Source: Ptychodera flava
Lineage: Eukaryota > Hemichordata > Enteropneusta > Ptychoderidae
Length of the DNA stretch: 64,000 nt
Direction: 5' to 3'
NCBI RefSeq assembly: GCF_041260155.1
Contig: NC_091943.1
Span: 21,514,283-21,578,282 of the forward strand
Position 1 is the first letter of the stretch, and every line of letters starts with the position of its first letter. A model generated the notes under the pieces. The model searched no databases. It was not told the origin of the DNA and saw only the letters and a list, made by a program, of their open reading frames with translations. Below are positions 32,141 through 42,740 of this stretch, one piece after another. The position numbers were made by a program, and so were the translations under genes.

Positions 32141-33346
32141 TATACTTTTACCATTAACAAGTCAATTCTGGTATGGATGGACTAGAATTTAAATATAAAC
32201 ACTAAGTTTGCATTTTACGCGTAGGTATTCTGTGTTGAGAAACTAAATTGTCGATTTTCGACATGCGTTGGGGAGAAGAACAAAAACTTGCGACTGATAT
32301 ACTAAAGGAAAGAGTGAAAATTCATCGACGGTTGCCGTTATTGGTACTTTAGAATGTGAACATATATTCGATGCAGCCCATCTGAACTGATACAAACTAA
32401 TCTACTTCTTACAGTGTATTAGAATGCAGGTAAATTCTGTAATACATATGTTATCCAGTGCTGTCTTACCTGTGAACCAACTCTCGCCAGTTCCACTGAT
32501 GCTGCATCAGCTCCTGAATTGCCGATCCCGATCACCATTATACGTTTATCCTCGTAACCCTTTAATTTCTTATAATCATGAGTGTGGACGATTCTGCCCT
32601 AGAAGTCTTCCTGCCATGGAAATTTCGCCACATGTGGATCAACATGATGGCCCGTACACACCAACACCGCATCAAAGGTTTCCGTCCTGCTCGTCTCTTT
32701 CTCCTTGTCTATATATTCTATATCCCACTTTCCAGTTGCGTCATAATCTGCTGATGGTTTGACTCTATTGACTTGGATTTTAAACATAATGTACTTTCGC
32801 AAACCAAAGTGTTCAGTGTAGAGCCTGAAATACTTCATAACGTAGGTATTATGCATATAGTTTTGAAATTTTTTTGTGGTGGGAAATCACTGAACGCCAT
32901 CATTTCCTCACTTGTGTTGATAATTGTTGAACGGCGGAACACACTTCCATGACCATCTCTTATATCGTCATGGTAATTCAACGGTCCACCGATGTCTGTG
33001 CCTTTTTCGAAGCACACTGGTTCAAGACCTTCATCCAGACAAGATTTGATGGCAATCAGCCCACTGGCTCCAGCTCCAACAACAGCCACTCTTTTAGGCA
33101 TGCTGAGAGATGAGATAGTATTTGTTGACCTTGATATTTAGAACAATATGGAAAGGTTTGCACTATTGTGATAATTTGTGTCTGCATTGCATGAAAAGAA
33201 ATAATAAGCCCTATGAGGGCACGCGGAAATCAGTCTGTGTGTTATGCTGCAGTGCTTCTTGAAATGGACACTGAGATTGCTGCTCCATAATATCTCATTA
33301 GATCATAGTTGTCCCTTCGAAATATCTGGGATATATAAGCTCAGAT

Positions 33347-34444
33347 TTGATTCATCTTCCTACACGTCTTAAATCACTTCGCTTGAGATATCTACAGCGT
33401 TATCTATACGAAGACTCTCCACATCCTACTTTTCTTTTCACAGACTTCTATTTCAGCACTGTCGGCCAGTTACATTACAAGAAACAGTTACTTTTAACAG
33501 ATGGAATTTTATTTAGCAACGTTACTCTTCCAAAATTCCATCCAGAACTACTCACTTGTTGGGAGTCGACTGAAAAAATACGCAAAGGAAATCCTGATGA
33601 CATCAATCTGATTTTGAAGGAACCGCTTTTTCATAACCCGCTCATCCCACAACTTTACAACGTGTGTGACAGTATTAAAGCTTGTTTTGTTCGCGGTGGA
33701 ATTACTACAATCTGTGATTTAATTGATACTCATGAGAAACGTTGGTTGTTAGCATCAGACATTGCTAGTAAAGTTAATATCCGTTCTTGTCGTTTGCTTA
33801 CTCGGACACTCAGAGAAATCAATGATGCCATCCCAGATAGTATGAAATCAATTATCAGTAATTACCTGGAAAATCAGCAGCCAACCGATGCGTCTCCTTC
33901 TCACTATTGTTTTGAACTACACCACTCAAATGAACTCAATCTTGCCTTTTATAAACTGGAAAGAGGTGCGATTTATAAATATCTTATCTTAGTTCAGTAT
34001 TCAATTTGTTGTCCAGATGCCATTGACACAGTATGGAAGGATATCCTTAGTTTATCAGATACTGTAAAACCAAACTTTAAAGCTTGCTATGTTCCACCGA
34101 TCACTAAAAAAGAGGGCGACTACTCATGGCGTGTTATGCATGGAGCTATCGCCACAGGAAACTTTCTTCGTAGTGCTGGTTTTCGTTTGAATTCTAATTG
34201 TCCACTATGTGACATGGAAGATTCCATTATGCATGCCCTTTTTGAATGTACAAAAATACAGCTGTTATTGGAGCTTGTCTCAAGAATAACTTCTCTTTTA
34301 AGTTCTACCAATGAATTTACTCCTATTTCCTGGTATTTCATCAATCCACCAATGAAAAACAATATCATTGTCAGTAAACGTGCCATCTCCCTTTTCATTT
34401 ATGTGACGACCATTGCGAAGTTAGCCATTCATCGATCCAGTTGA
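33347..34444 (+). CDS. LINE A ORF2, C-terminal 365 codons
   Basis: Aligns with residues after the RT domain in LINE C (HLPTRLKSLRLRYLQRYLYE against HLPSRIKSFRLQFIQRYLYS). It has the conserved KKEGDYSWRVMHGAIATGNF block and the CCHC RT zinc knuckle. The frame then shifts once near the end (LAIHRSS stop). It has no EN or RT, so it could not act on its own. Confidence 0.85.
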   Translation: MIHLPTRLKSLRLRYLQRYLYEDSPHPTFLFTDFYFSTVGQLHYKKQLLLTDGILFSNVTLPKFHPELLTCWESTEKIRKGNPDDINLILKEPLFHNPLIPQLYNVCDSIKACFVRGGITTICDLIDTHEKRWLLASDIASKVNIRSCRLLTRTLREINDAIPDSMKSIISNYLENQQPTDASPSHYCFELHHSNELNLAFYKLERGAIYKYLILVQYSICCPDAIDTVWKDILSLSDTVKPNFKACYVPPITKKEGDYSWRVMHGAIATGNFLRSAGFRLNSNCPLCDMEDSIMHALFECTKIQLLLELVSRITSLLSSTNEFTPISWYFINPPMKNNIIVSKRAISLFIYVTTIAKLAIHRSS

Positions 34445-34839
34445 TCCCCTAGAAATTTTTAAGACCCGCATACGAGTACGCTTACTTCTTGAATTTGAAT
34501 ATTGCAAACTGATTCACAATACAGACTTGTTCATTTCGACATGGACCTTTAATGATGCAATTTGCAGAGTAAACAATGGTCAACTTTTTCTGAATTTCTG
34601 AGTTTCATCACTTGATTTTTTTACCTTTTCTATTTTCCGCTATGAGTTTACCGATTTGCATAATTCTTTCATGATTGTAAGTTTGTAGGTTTTCTCCTTT
34701 TGTGATTTTAATTGAGTACAATTATTGATTCCATTTTTTTGGAGTTGTACTTTTGTTATTCATATTGAGTTCCCTTGTACATATTTTTAGTATTTAATGT
34801 GATCAGGGACTTAAGTATGAATAAATGTTCGTGTCGAAA

Positions 34840-34840
<1 letters not shown>

Positions 34841-34892
<52 letters not shown>
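34841..34892 (+). repeat. (CTA)n tract between LINE A and LINE B
   Basis: About 17 CTA units joining the 3' end of A to the 5' end of B with no other sequence between. Confidence 0.97.
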
Positions 34893-35099
34893 GCATGTGT
34901 ACACGTCGTGGTAGTGTGCTCTGAGTTTTGCTACAGTTTTTGAGTCCTTCAGTGTTTTCCGGACTTACATCGGTGTTTCATCTGATTTTGCTCCGGTTGT
35001 GGACTGCTGCTGTCAAGTTTTTTGTGTGTTTGAACTTTCGATTGAAGAGATTTTTGCGGATTCCCTCAGTGGTTTCCGTGTGCTGTTTCCTAGGCCAAG

Positions 35100-36679
35100 A
35101 TGGCCGCGCCATTCATTGACAATGGACGCTTAGCTACGTTTGCCGGCCTCACGAGGAAACATGGTGTGAAGTGTGAATCCATGGAAGGAGTCTCTGTCGA
35201 AAAGTATCTACAAGCTATTTCAACGATTACTGGTCCACAGAATATCATCGCTGCTTCCAGAGTTTACGGTTCAGTTATCGTTTATTTCAATTCCGTTACT
35301 TGGGTGGAAAACGTGTGTGTCAATGGTTTCGAACTGAACGGTTACTCAATTCAAGTTGAACCTGTTGTAAAACCAGCGACAAAAGTCATAGTGTCTGGCG
35401 TTCCACCTTTTATTCCGAATCATGTTATTGAAACCGAACTTCTTACATTTGGTAAACTTGTCAGTAAAATCAAAACGATTCCTCTCGGATGCAAGAGCGA
35501 ACATTTAAAGCATGTAAGATCTTTCCGAAGACAAGCTCTGGTACTGATTGATGCTGACTTTCACGGTACATGGGAAGGACCTTTGACTGTAGAGTACGAA
35601 GGTAAAAGGTACAGAATTTATCTTTCAACGGAAGAAATGAAATGTTTCAAGTGCGGTCAAAAGGGACATGTTCAGCGTGACTGTCAACAATCACCCCAAA
35701 ACGAACCATCTGCTACATTGCAAGAAAAAGACAATATCACTGTAATTAACAACGGTCAAATTGAAAGAGGTGTCAAAATTCCGACCAACAACGATGATTC
35801 TGCTCAACGTCGATGGAACCAATCTGTGGTGATTCGTCGACTGTCTCCAATCAGGACAAAGTTGTTCAACAACGTGAAAATGAAAACACAACGATGGATG
35901 ACAATATTGATGGTCACAACGTCGCGGACATTTCTGGTGTAAACGTTATCGATACTCACAATAGCTCGCAAACAGCACAGTGATGGCCATGGTAATGAAG
36001 AACAAGAAAGTATGGTTTGTAATAACGAAAGTGACATTGTTCAACGTGAACCGTCTTCAAAAGTTGATCCAGAAACTGTCTTGAACACTGACGGAACGAA
36101 CGACAATGGAATTTCAAAGGTAGATGATGTTGTTACTGATGATGAGAGGGTACGAAACCCTCCATCGCCTTTCCCCCTTCTCCGGACCTGTGTTTTACGC
36201 AAGCTTCGGAATCCTCAGTTTCTTCTCCGGCTTGCACTCCATCGCTTGTTCTTTCCGGACTTTCTGATTTCGTTCCGGATTCTCAAGACATTGCAGACAA
36301 GACCAATGCATCGATGAACATGGATATGTCTGCAGATGTTTCTCAGAGCATCTCATTCTCACCGCTTTCTACTCAAGGCATTGCAAGCCAGTCAACAGAA
36401 GACAGTTTGAAAGATTCATCGCAAAGAGAGACTGATGACAATGAATCTGTGCTGTCGGACATTTCAGATTCTTCGTTTTTCCATGATATATCGACTCAAT
36501 CGATTGCAGATTTCTTGGAAAATACAAAGCACTCAAAGAAGTTTATTCAGGATTGTTTTGACTTTCATCCAAATTTGAAAGAGCTTGCGAAAATGTTGCT
36601 GGGATATCGCTCTTCACAGCCTGTGAACAGCGCAACGAGAGCTCGCATCTACAAACTGGTACGTAAAATCAAGGACTAA
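35100..36679 (+). pseudogene. LINE B ORF1 (zinc-knuckle RNA-binding protein)
   Basis: Begins MAAPFIDNGRLATFAGLTRK. The first 280 codons are open and include KVIVSGVPPFIPNHVIETEL, SFRRQALVLI and CFKCGQKGHVQRDC, a CCHC knuckle at about residues 180-193. It then breaks near 35940 and resumes in other frames (36012-36317, 36314-36679), ending in RARIYKLVRKIKD, which matches LINE C. Such ORF1 proteins bind the element RNA. Confidence 0.8.
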
Positions 36680-36768
36680 TCAGAACTACTGGTAGGTCAA
36701 CTGCGATTGAGTCTTCTCTTTAATTCATTTTCGTTATGTGGAAGCATCTCTCATTCCTGTTTACATGC

Positions 36769-39700
36769 ATGGCTCTGTCCTGTGTAACGCTGAATGTTCG
36801 TGGGTGTCGAGACTCGATGAAACGCTTTCAAGTTTTTGATTTTCTCAAGCATACCAACCCGGCTTCTTGTTACCTTTTACAAGAAACTCACGTATTCCCA
36901 GTGACGAAAAAGTATGGCCTTTGATTTGGAGAGGACGTTGCATTTTGTCACATGGTTCAGCAAACAGTGCAGGTGTTGCAATATTGTTTTCGCCCTCCTC
37001 TACAATTGATATCATTCGCACATCAGAACCAATTCCTGGACATTTACTGCACGTGCAAGCAAACGTTGATGGCAGCCTAGTCAACATTATTAATGTGTAT
37101 GGACATACTACCTCCAATGAACGGTTGTGGTGTTTTACCAAGCTGAATGATTTACTTTCAAGCTTAGATGTTGACAGTGTAATTATCCTTGGTGGAGACT
37201 TTAATTGTACTCTGAATGAAGAATTGGACAGAATCAATTGTAAGGAGTCTGACATGTGTGCAGTTCGCTATTTTAATAATTTATTTAACAAATACAGGCT
37301 TGTTGACAGTTGGCGTCACTATCATGGGGACAGCCGTAATTACACCTGGCACAGAAATGACAAAAAGGCTCGTCTTGACAGGATTTACATCAACAAGTGG
37401 ATGAAATCACGCATCACAGTGGCTTCAATTCATCATTCTGCGCTCACGTTTTCTGATCATTCATTGGTAAAGTTAAGGGTAACACAGAAAGAAGTCAAAC
37501 ACCACAACCCAATATGGTGTCTCAATACAAGCATCTTGAAGCATGAACTCTATAAAGATATCATTACGCATTTTTGGTTAAACTGGAGACAGCAACAGAA
37601 TAAATATTGTGATTTGTGGACATGGTGGGAGATTGGAAAATGGAAAATCAAACTTTTAACTCAGCAGTATTGTGCTTCAAACCAGTACAACCTCAATTGG
37701 GATGAATTGCGGTTGGAGAAGGAAATTCGAGAACTTGAGAAAAGTTTACACAAAGATAAAAGTCTCTTTGATGAATACCAACAAAAGAAAAGTTCTCTGG
37801 CTCAGTTGGTAGACCTGGAGAGCAGAGGTGCAGCAGTACGATCTCGTCATCAATTACTTACTCACAGTGATGTCTCGAACAGTTTCTTCTTTTCCCTTGA
37901 ACGAGAAAGGGGAAGGTCAAAGCCCATTATACACATGAAACGTGCTGACGGCTCAATAACGGAAAATCCCGATGAAATTCGTGACATTTTTTACATTTTC
38001 TACAAGGATCTTTATTCTGCTGAACATGTTGACGTTGACGCCCAGTCTGCAATTCTCGACAATTTAGTGCAATTGAACGAGGAAGATCGTGATTACCTTG
38101 ATGGTGAAATTACTCTTGATGAACTTACTTTTGCTGTTAAGCAACTTTCAACTGACCGTACTCCAGGATGGATGGTTTGCCCAATGAATTTTACAAAACA
38201 TTTGGTCTATTATTGGTCAAGACCTTCATAAGGTTTCATTGAATGTTTCCGTAATGATCAGCTTCCTATTTCTTGTCGGAGAGCTGTGCTAAGTCTTCAC
38301 CCGAAAGCTGGAGACAACACTTTAGTAAGAACTGGAGACCCATTAGCTTGTTATGTAGCGACTATAAAATTGTCACGAAAGCTCTCTCAATTCGTTTACG
38401 TAATGTTCTTTCAAAAATAATTCATGTTGATCAGTCCTGCTCTATTCCAAATCGTCACATATTTGATAATGTGAATTTATTGCAAGATAGTATTTTCTAT
38501 GCCAATGATACAAACTCACCTCTGGGTATTGTTGCTCTAGACCAGGAAAGGCTTTTGACCGTGTCAGTCATGATTACCTTTTTAAAACTTTGTGTTCTTT
38601 TGGTTTTGGCCCCCGCTTTATTAATTACATTAAAACTCTCTACACAGATATTCAGTCAGTTTTAAAGATAAATAGTTCCATTACCTCTCCAATTTCAATT
38701 AATCGTGGGATTCGTCAAGGTTGCTCTCTTTCTGGTCAACTTTATGTGATTGCCTTAGAACCATTTTAGATAAAATTAGGAATAGCAGTAACATAAGGGG
38801 ATTGATTATACCAGAAGCTCCTATGCCTTTCTGCGTATGCCGACGATGTTGAAGCTTTTATTACTCGAGATGAAGATTTTAGTAACTTAAAGTCCACTCT
38901 TAAGTTATATGAAAATGCATCTAATGCAAAAGTTAACCTCAAGAAATCTGAAGGTCTCTGGGCTGGTAGTTGGCGAAATCGTACTGACACGCCATTAAAT
39001 ATCAATGGAACTCAACAGGGTTAAAACTGCTCGGTGTGTATGTTGGTAACTCAAATAATTATTGTCAGAAAATTGGTCTGAATTAGTGAACATCACTGAA
39101 AACAAGGTGAAATTTTGGTCGTCTTTTGCACCTGGCATGTCTTACAGAGGTCGTGTTTTAGTCATTAATCAGCTCATTGCATCAAAATTACTTCACAGAT
39201 TGACTTGTACAACTCCCGATGTTCAAACTTTTTCTTACCTTCAACCCTTTTTCTGAGATTTTTCTGGCAAGGACGTCATTGGATTCCTTCAGAAACACTG
39301 TATTTACCTCTCATTCAAGGTGGCCAAGGCCTTATTCATCTTAAAACTCGTTGTATTTCTTTACGTCTCAGTTACATTCAAAAGTATTTGTATCAGGATG
39401 TTCATCATCCGTCGTATTATTTCACAGATTTTTATTTTAGAAGAGTTGGTGGTCTCAATTATGACAAACAGTTACTTCTCACGACTGACATTGATTTTTG
39501 TAATGCTGCTATTCCTGCTTTTCATCGTGATTTATTACATTGTTGGAATTCTGTTGACAAAATTCGTAAAGGAATCCCACTGAGTGTTCCTGACATTCTT
39601 AAAGAGCCTCTTTTTCAAAATCCACTCATTATGCATCCCGTTCATAAGTCTCCTTTTACTGTACCAGCCTTTGTCAATGCTAAAGTTACAACTATAGGTG

Positions 39701-40613
39701 ATCTTTTCAATACTGTGGAAAATCGTTGGTTAACTTCTTCAGATTTGTGTGATAGAGTTGCGATTCATTCACAGCGTATTATTTCTATGTCTTTACAATG
39801 TGTTTACAAGGCTATTCCTATTCGTTTGAAATCCGTCATTGAAAATCATTTTTGTAACAACAATCCAAACAATGCGCCAGATACTGTGTATTCTTTTCAG
39901 CTGCAACATTCTACAGAGCACAATTATTTTCTGTGTAAAATAGAGAAAGGTGCAATTTACAAGTACTTGATAATGGTTCATCATTATGCATGTTTACCAG
40001 ACAGATTAGACACCATCTGGAGGGACATTTTGAGCATTCCACATTCCATCAAACCAAACTTTGTTTCATGTTATTGTGATCCCATCATAAAGAAAGAAGG
40101 GGATTACAATGGCGCATTATGCACGGAGCCTATCAAACTAGTTCTTTTTTGTTCCGTGCTGGTTTTCGTTCAGATGCAAACTGTTCTCTCTGTAATGACA
40201 TTGATTCACTTTTACATACTTTCCTTGAGTGTCCAAACATTCAACCGCTTCTAGGTGTTATTTCCACTATAACATCTCGTTTAGTTTTACCTGGGCAAGC
40301 TGTAAACATTGCATGGTTTTTCATTAATCCTCCTGTTAAAAACTCTGTATTTATTCATAGACGTGCAATGTCTCTTTTTATTTACCTTTCTACAATGGCT
40401 AAGTTGTGTATACATTTAGCAAGAAGAAATGTGTTTAGAAACCAGGGTCCTGTTGATCCTTTGGACATATTTAAAAGCAAGATTTTCACCAGATTGAGAC
40501 TTGAATTTGAATATCATCGTCTCAATGAAAATTTACATTCTTTTAATATTACTTGGGCTTTTGATGATATTCTTTGTGACACACATGATGGTCAACTCAA
40601 TTTTCACATTTAA
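36769..40613 (+). pseudogene. LINE B ORF2 (endonuclease-reverse transcriptase)
   Basis: Starts MALSCVTLNVRGCRDSMKRF. The endonuclease shows LLQETH, ILGGDFNC, KKARLDRIYIN and FSDHSLVKL. RT shows LRNVLSKIIHVDQSCSIPNR, RGIRQGCSLS and AYADDVEAFI. The end has GDY-x-x-x-x-MHGAY and CSLCNDIDSLLHTFLEC (CCHC). At least six frame changes separate these pieces (for example near 36900, 38190, 38560, 39010, 39240 and 40120). Confidence 0.85.
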
Positions 40614-40865
40614 GATACTACCCTGCTTTTGTGCATCGCCAGGTTGTGTCATCTTTGAAATATTATGTGATAGGTTAAGATATGTCTTTCTTGCTGACAT
40701 TTACTGTTGTCATTCATGACGTTTTCTGTTCAATGCCGACCAGCACTTTATAGTGATTTTCTTTTATTTGTATCTTATATTTCCTTTGGTTCCTTGAAAT
40801 GTAAAAATTTTCCTTTTACAGTTTTAGTATGTAGGGACCTGTGTGAAATAAAGATATTTGAAAAA

Positions 40866-40888
40866 CTACTACTACTACTACTACTACA
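40866..40888 (+). repeat. (CTA)n tract between LINE B and LINE C
   Basis: About 7-8 CTA units, the shortest of the three tracts, joining B directly to C. Confidence 0.97.
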
Positions 40889-41093
40889 ACGGTGCAGACG
40901 TGTCTCTGGAGAGCTCCGTTTATCCTTCAGTTTCTGGTCGTTTGTGAAGACATCCGTCATCTCTACACTTGGATTTGTCAACTAAGTGACTCCATTTAGT
41001 GGTTAGTTATTTTATTTGTTGTGTTTTTCTTGGATTTTGGTAGATTGCGACGGATTTTGTTTCGGCTGGCTCTGGCAGGGCCACCGAGGCAAG

Positions 41094-42698
41094 ATGGCGG
41101 CCTCAAGCCAATCGTTTAGGGGGATGACAAGGAAGCATGGGTTGAAATGTTTGTCCCTCAGAGGAGTAAGTGTTGAATCTTATTTAAGGGCATTGCCAAA
41201 GTTACTGGTCCGCAAAATGTTTTAGCTGCTTCTCGAGTGAATGGAGCTGTGATTGTGTTTTTGAGCTCGACAAATTGGGTTGAAGCGGTTTGTTTGGAAG
41301 GTATTGATGTCGACGGGTGTTGGATTACACCGGAACCACTTGTCAAACCAGCTACAAAAGTAATTTTATCTGGAGTTCCCCCTTTCATTCCTAACGAAGT
41401 TTTAATCGGTGAATTGAGTAAATGTGGCAAGGTTGTCGGTGGCGTGAGAAATATTCCTTTGGGCATTAAATCGGATGACTTGAAACACGTTAAATCTTTC
41501 AGACGTCAAATGTATATTTTACCTACGGTTACTGATGCCGAATTACTCGGCTGCTATCACGTTGTCTTCGAAAACAAAACGTACCGCATTTATTTGTCTT
41601 TTGACGAAGTTAGGTGCTTCAATTGTTATGAGCCGGGTCACATTAAAAGTAAGTGCCATTATTAATGCAAGATTCTCAAAATGAAAATGATAACGATAAT
41701 GAAATGGACACAACTGAAATGAATGAAAACGTTGAAAATGGTGACGAAGTTACTGAAAATATTGATGCGGAAGGGGAGGAATTCGGACAAATGCCGACAA
41801 CAAATCCACACCTGTTGATAACCATGACTTGCAAAATAATGTAGTTGATCAATCAAACGACCATGATGTGATAAATAACAGTCCAGAAACTAATGCTGCG
41901 TCAACAACCGACAAAAATGCAAGCAATATTTCAGCAAAAGAAATCAATGTCATACAGTCGGAAAAAAATCGTCAAGATGTCAACGTATCGATTTTAGATA
42001 ATTATCATGACAATGTTCCCTCAAACCATGTAGACACATGCATCGAGCCTAAAAATAGCGACAGCAGTGATAATATGGAAATTAGCAGTAATGAGATTTC
42101 AAACGCCACTCAACACGACTCAGGCTCTAACAAGTCTCAAAAAGGTATCTCTTCGTCAGGTAAAACTGCCGAAGAGAGGGTACTAACCCCTCCTTCACCT
42201 TTCCCTCCCTCTCCATGCTTTTCCCCTGCTACAGGCTATCTTAGCTCGACGGATCCCAATCAACCCATTTCGGTCGAGCTCTCTGATTCGTCTCTTCCCG
42301 GCCCCTCGACCCTTTTCAATTCGTCACTGGACAATTCGCAAGATCTTTTCCTCACCCCAGCTCAAATTTTAGCGACCCAACAAAAACACGCCGAAGACGA
42401 TGATATTGATGAAACAACATCAATGACGTCAGAATTATCAGACATATCACAGACAGCTGAACGAAATAGACAAGCCCCATCAATTCAAGCTATAGAAGAG
42501 TTTCTAGAAGACACTCTTCACTCAAAGAAAATAATCACAAGATGTATAGAATTCTGTCCTGATCTCAAATTGCTAAGTAGCGCCTTCAATAATTATCGCA
42601 GATGCCAACACTTGTCAGGAGCTCAGAAAGCAAGGGTCCAAAAGATAAATTCCAAGATCAAACAACATATTAGAGCAACTGGCAAACCCATTCATTAG
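41094..42698 (+). pseudogene. LINE C ORF1
   Basis: Starts MAASSQSFRGMTRKHGLKCL, shifts frame near 41195, continues KVILSGVPPFIPNEVLIGEL to the knuckle CFNCYEPGHIKSKC, shifts again near 41660 and 41830, and then has a long open acidic, Ser-rich region (41829-42698) with TPPSPFPPSP and a C-terminal helix-rich segment (SIQAIEEFLEDTLHSKK) shared with LINE B. Confidence 0.8.
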
Positions 42699-42740
42699 TA
42701 GTCCCTTATGTTGTGTCATTCTCTGTTATTTCTAGTTAGC

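Larger units (their letters stand above)
29685..33101 (-). pseudogene. Flavin-containing monooxygenase gene, disrupted
   Basis: Two exons on the minus strand: 33101-32470 (start MPKRVAVVGAGASGL, the FAD-binding G-x-G-x-x-G) and 30634-29685 (begins VFLSTRRGIWVMSRVGENGI and ends with a hydrophobic anchor GFFKFLVFVTLMIALIV). Other matches are FEKGTDIGG, VLVCTGHH, the NADPH site GIGNSGADAA, EVIMATGYTFGFPF and ISELQCRWATRFFKGL. FMOs oxygenate N and S atoms of small molecules at the ER membrane. The frame is broken: a TAG at 32599-32601 sits inside the FMO motif F-x-G-x-x-x-H-x-x-x-Y, and frame changes fall near 32865, 30270, 30030, 29890 and 29820. Splice sites GTTCACAG/gtaag and ctctag/G are intact. 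It is a young pseudogene, or an active gene with sequence errors, since some shifts are in homopolymers. Confidence 0.85.
33345..34892 (+). mobile_element. Tx1/L1-like LINE A, 5'-truncated, (CTA)n tail
   Basis: Only the C-terminal part of ORF2 remains (open 33347-34444), continuing in another frame to about 34600. It includes the RT zinc-binding motif C-x2-C-x7-H-x4-C within CPLCDMEDSIMHALFEC. The 3' end aataaatgttcgtgtcgaaa runs into (CTA)n at 34841-34892. The next LINE starts immediately after the tail. Confidence 0.85.
34893..40888 (+). mobile_element. Tx1/L1-like LINE B, nearly full length
   Basis: About 6.0 kb: 5' UTR, ORF1 from 35100 with a CCHC knuckle, ORF2 from 36769 with APE-type endonuclease, reverse transcriptase and RT zinc finger, then a 3' end gatatttgaaaaa plus (CTA)n at 40866-40888. 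Both ORFs are broken by several frameshifts. The architecture fits the Tx1/L1 clade, some members of which insert into microsatellites or RNA genes. Confidence 0.9.

Noticed and set aside
35100-35942. Host CCHC zinc-finger gene
   Set aside because: Followed by an endonuclease-RT frame and repeated in the neighbouring element, so it is LINE ORF1.
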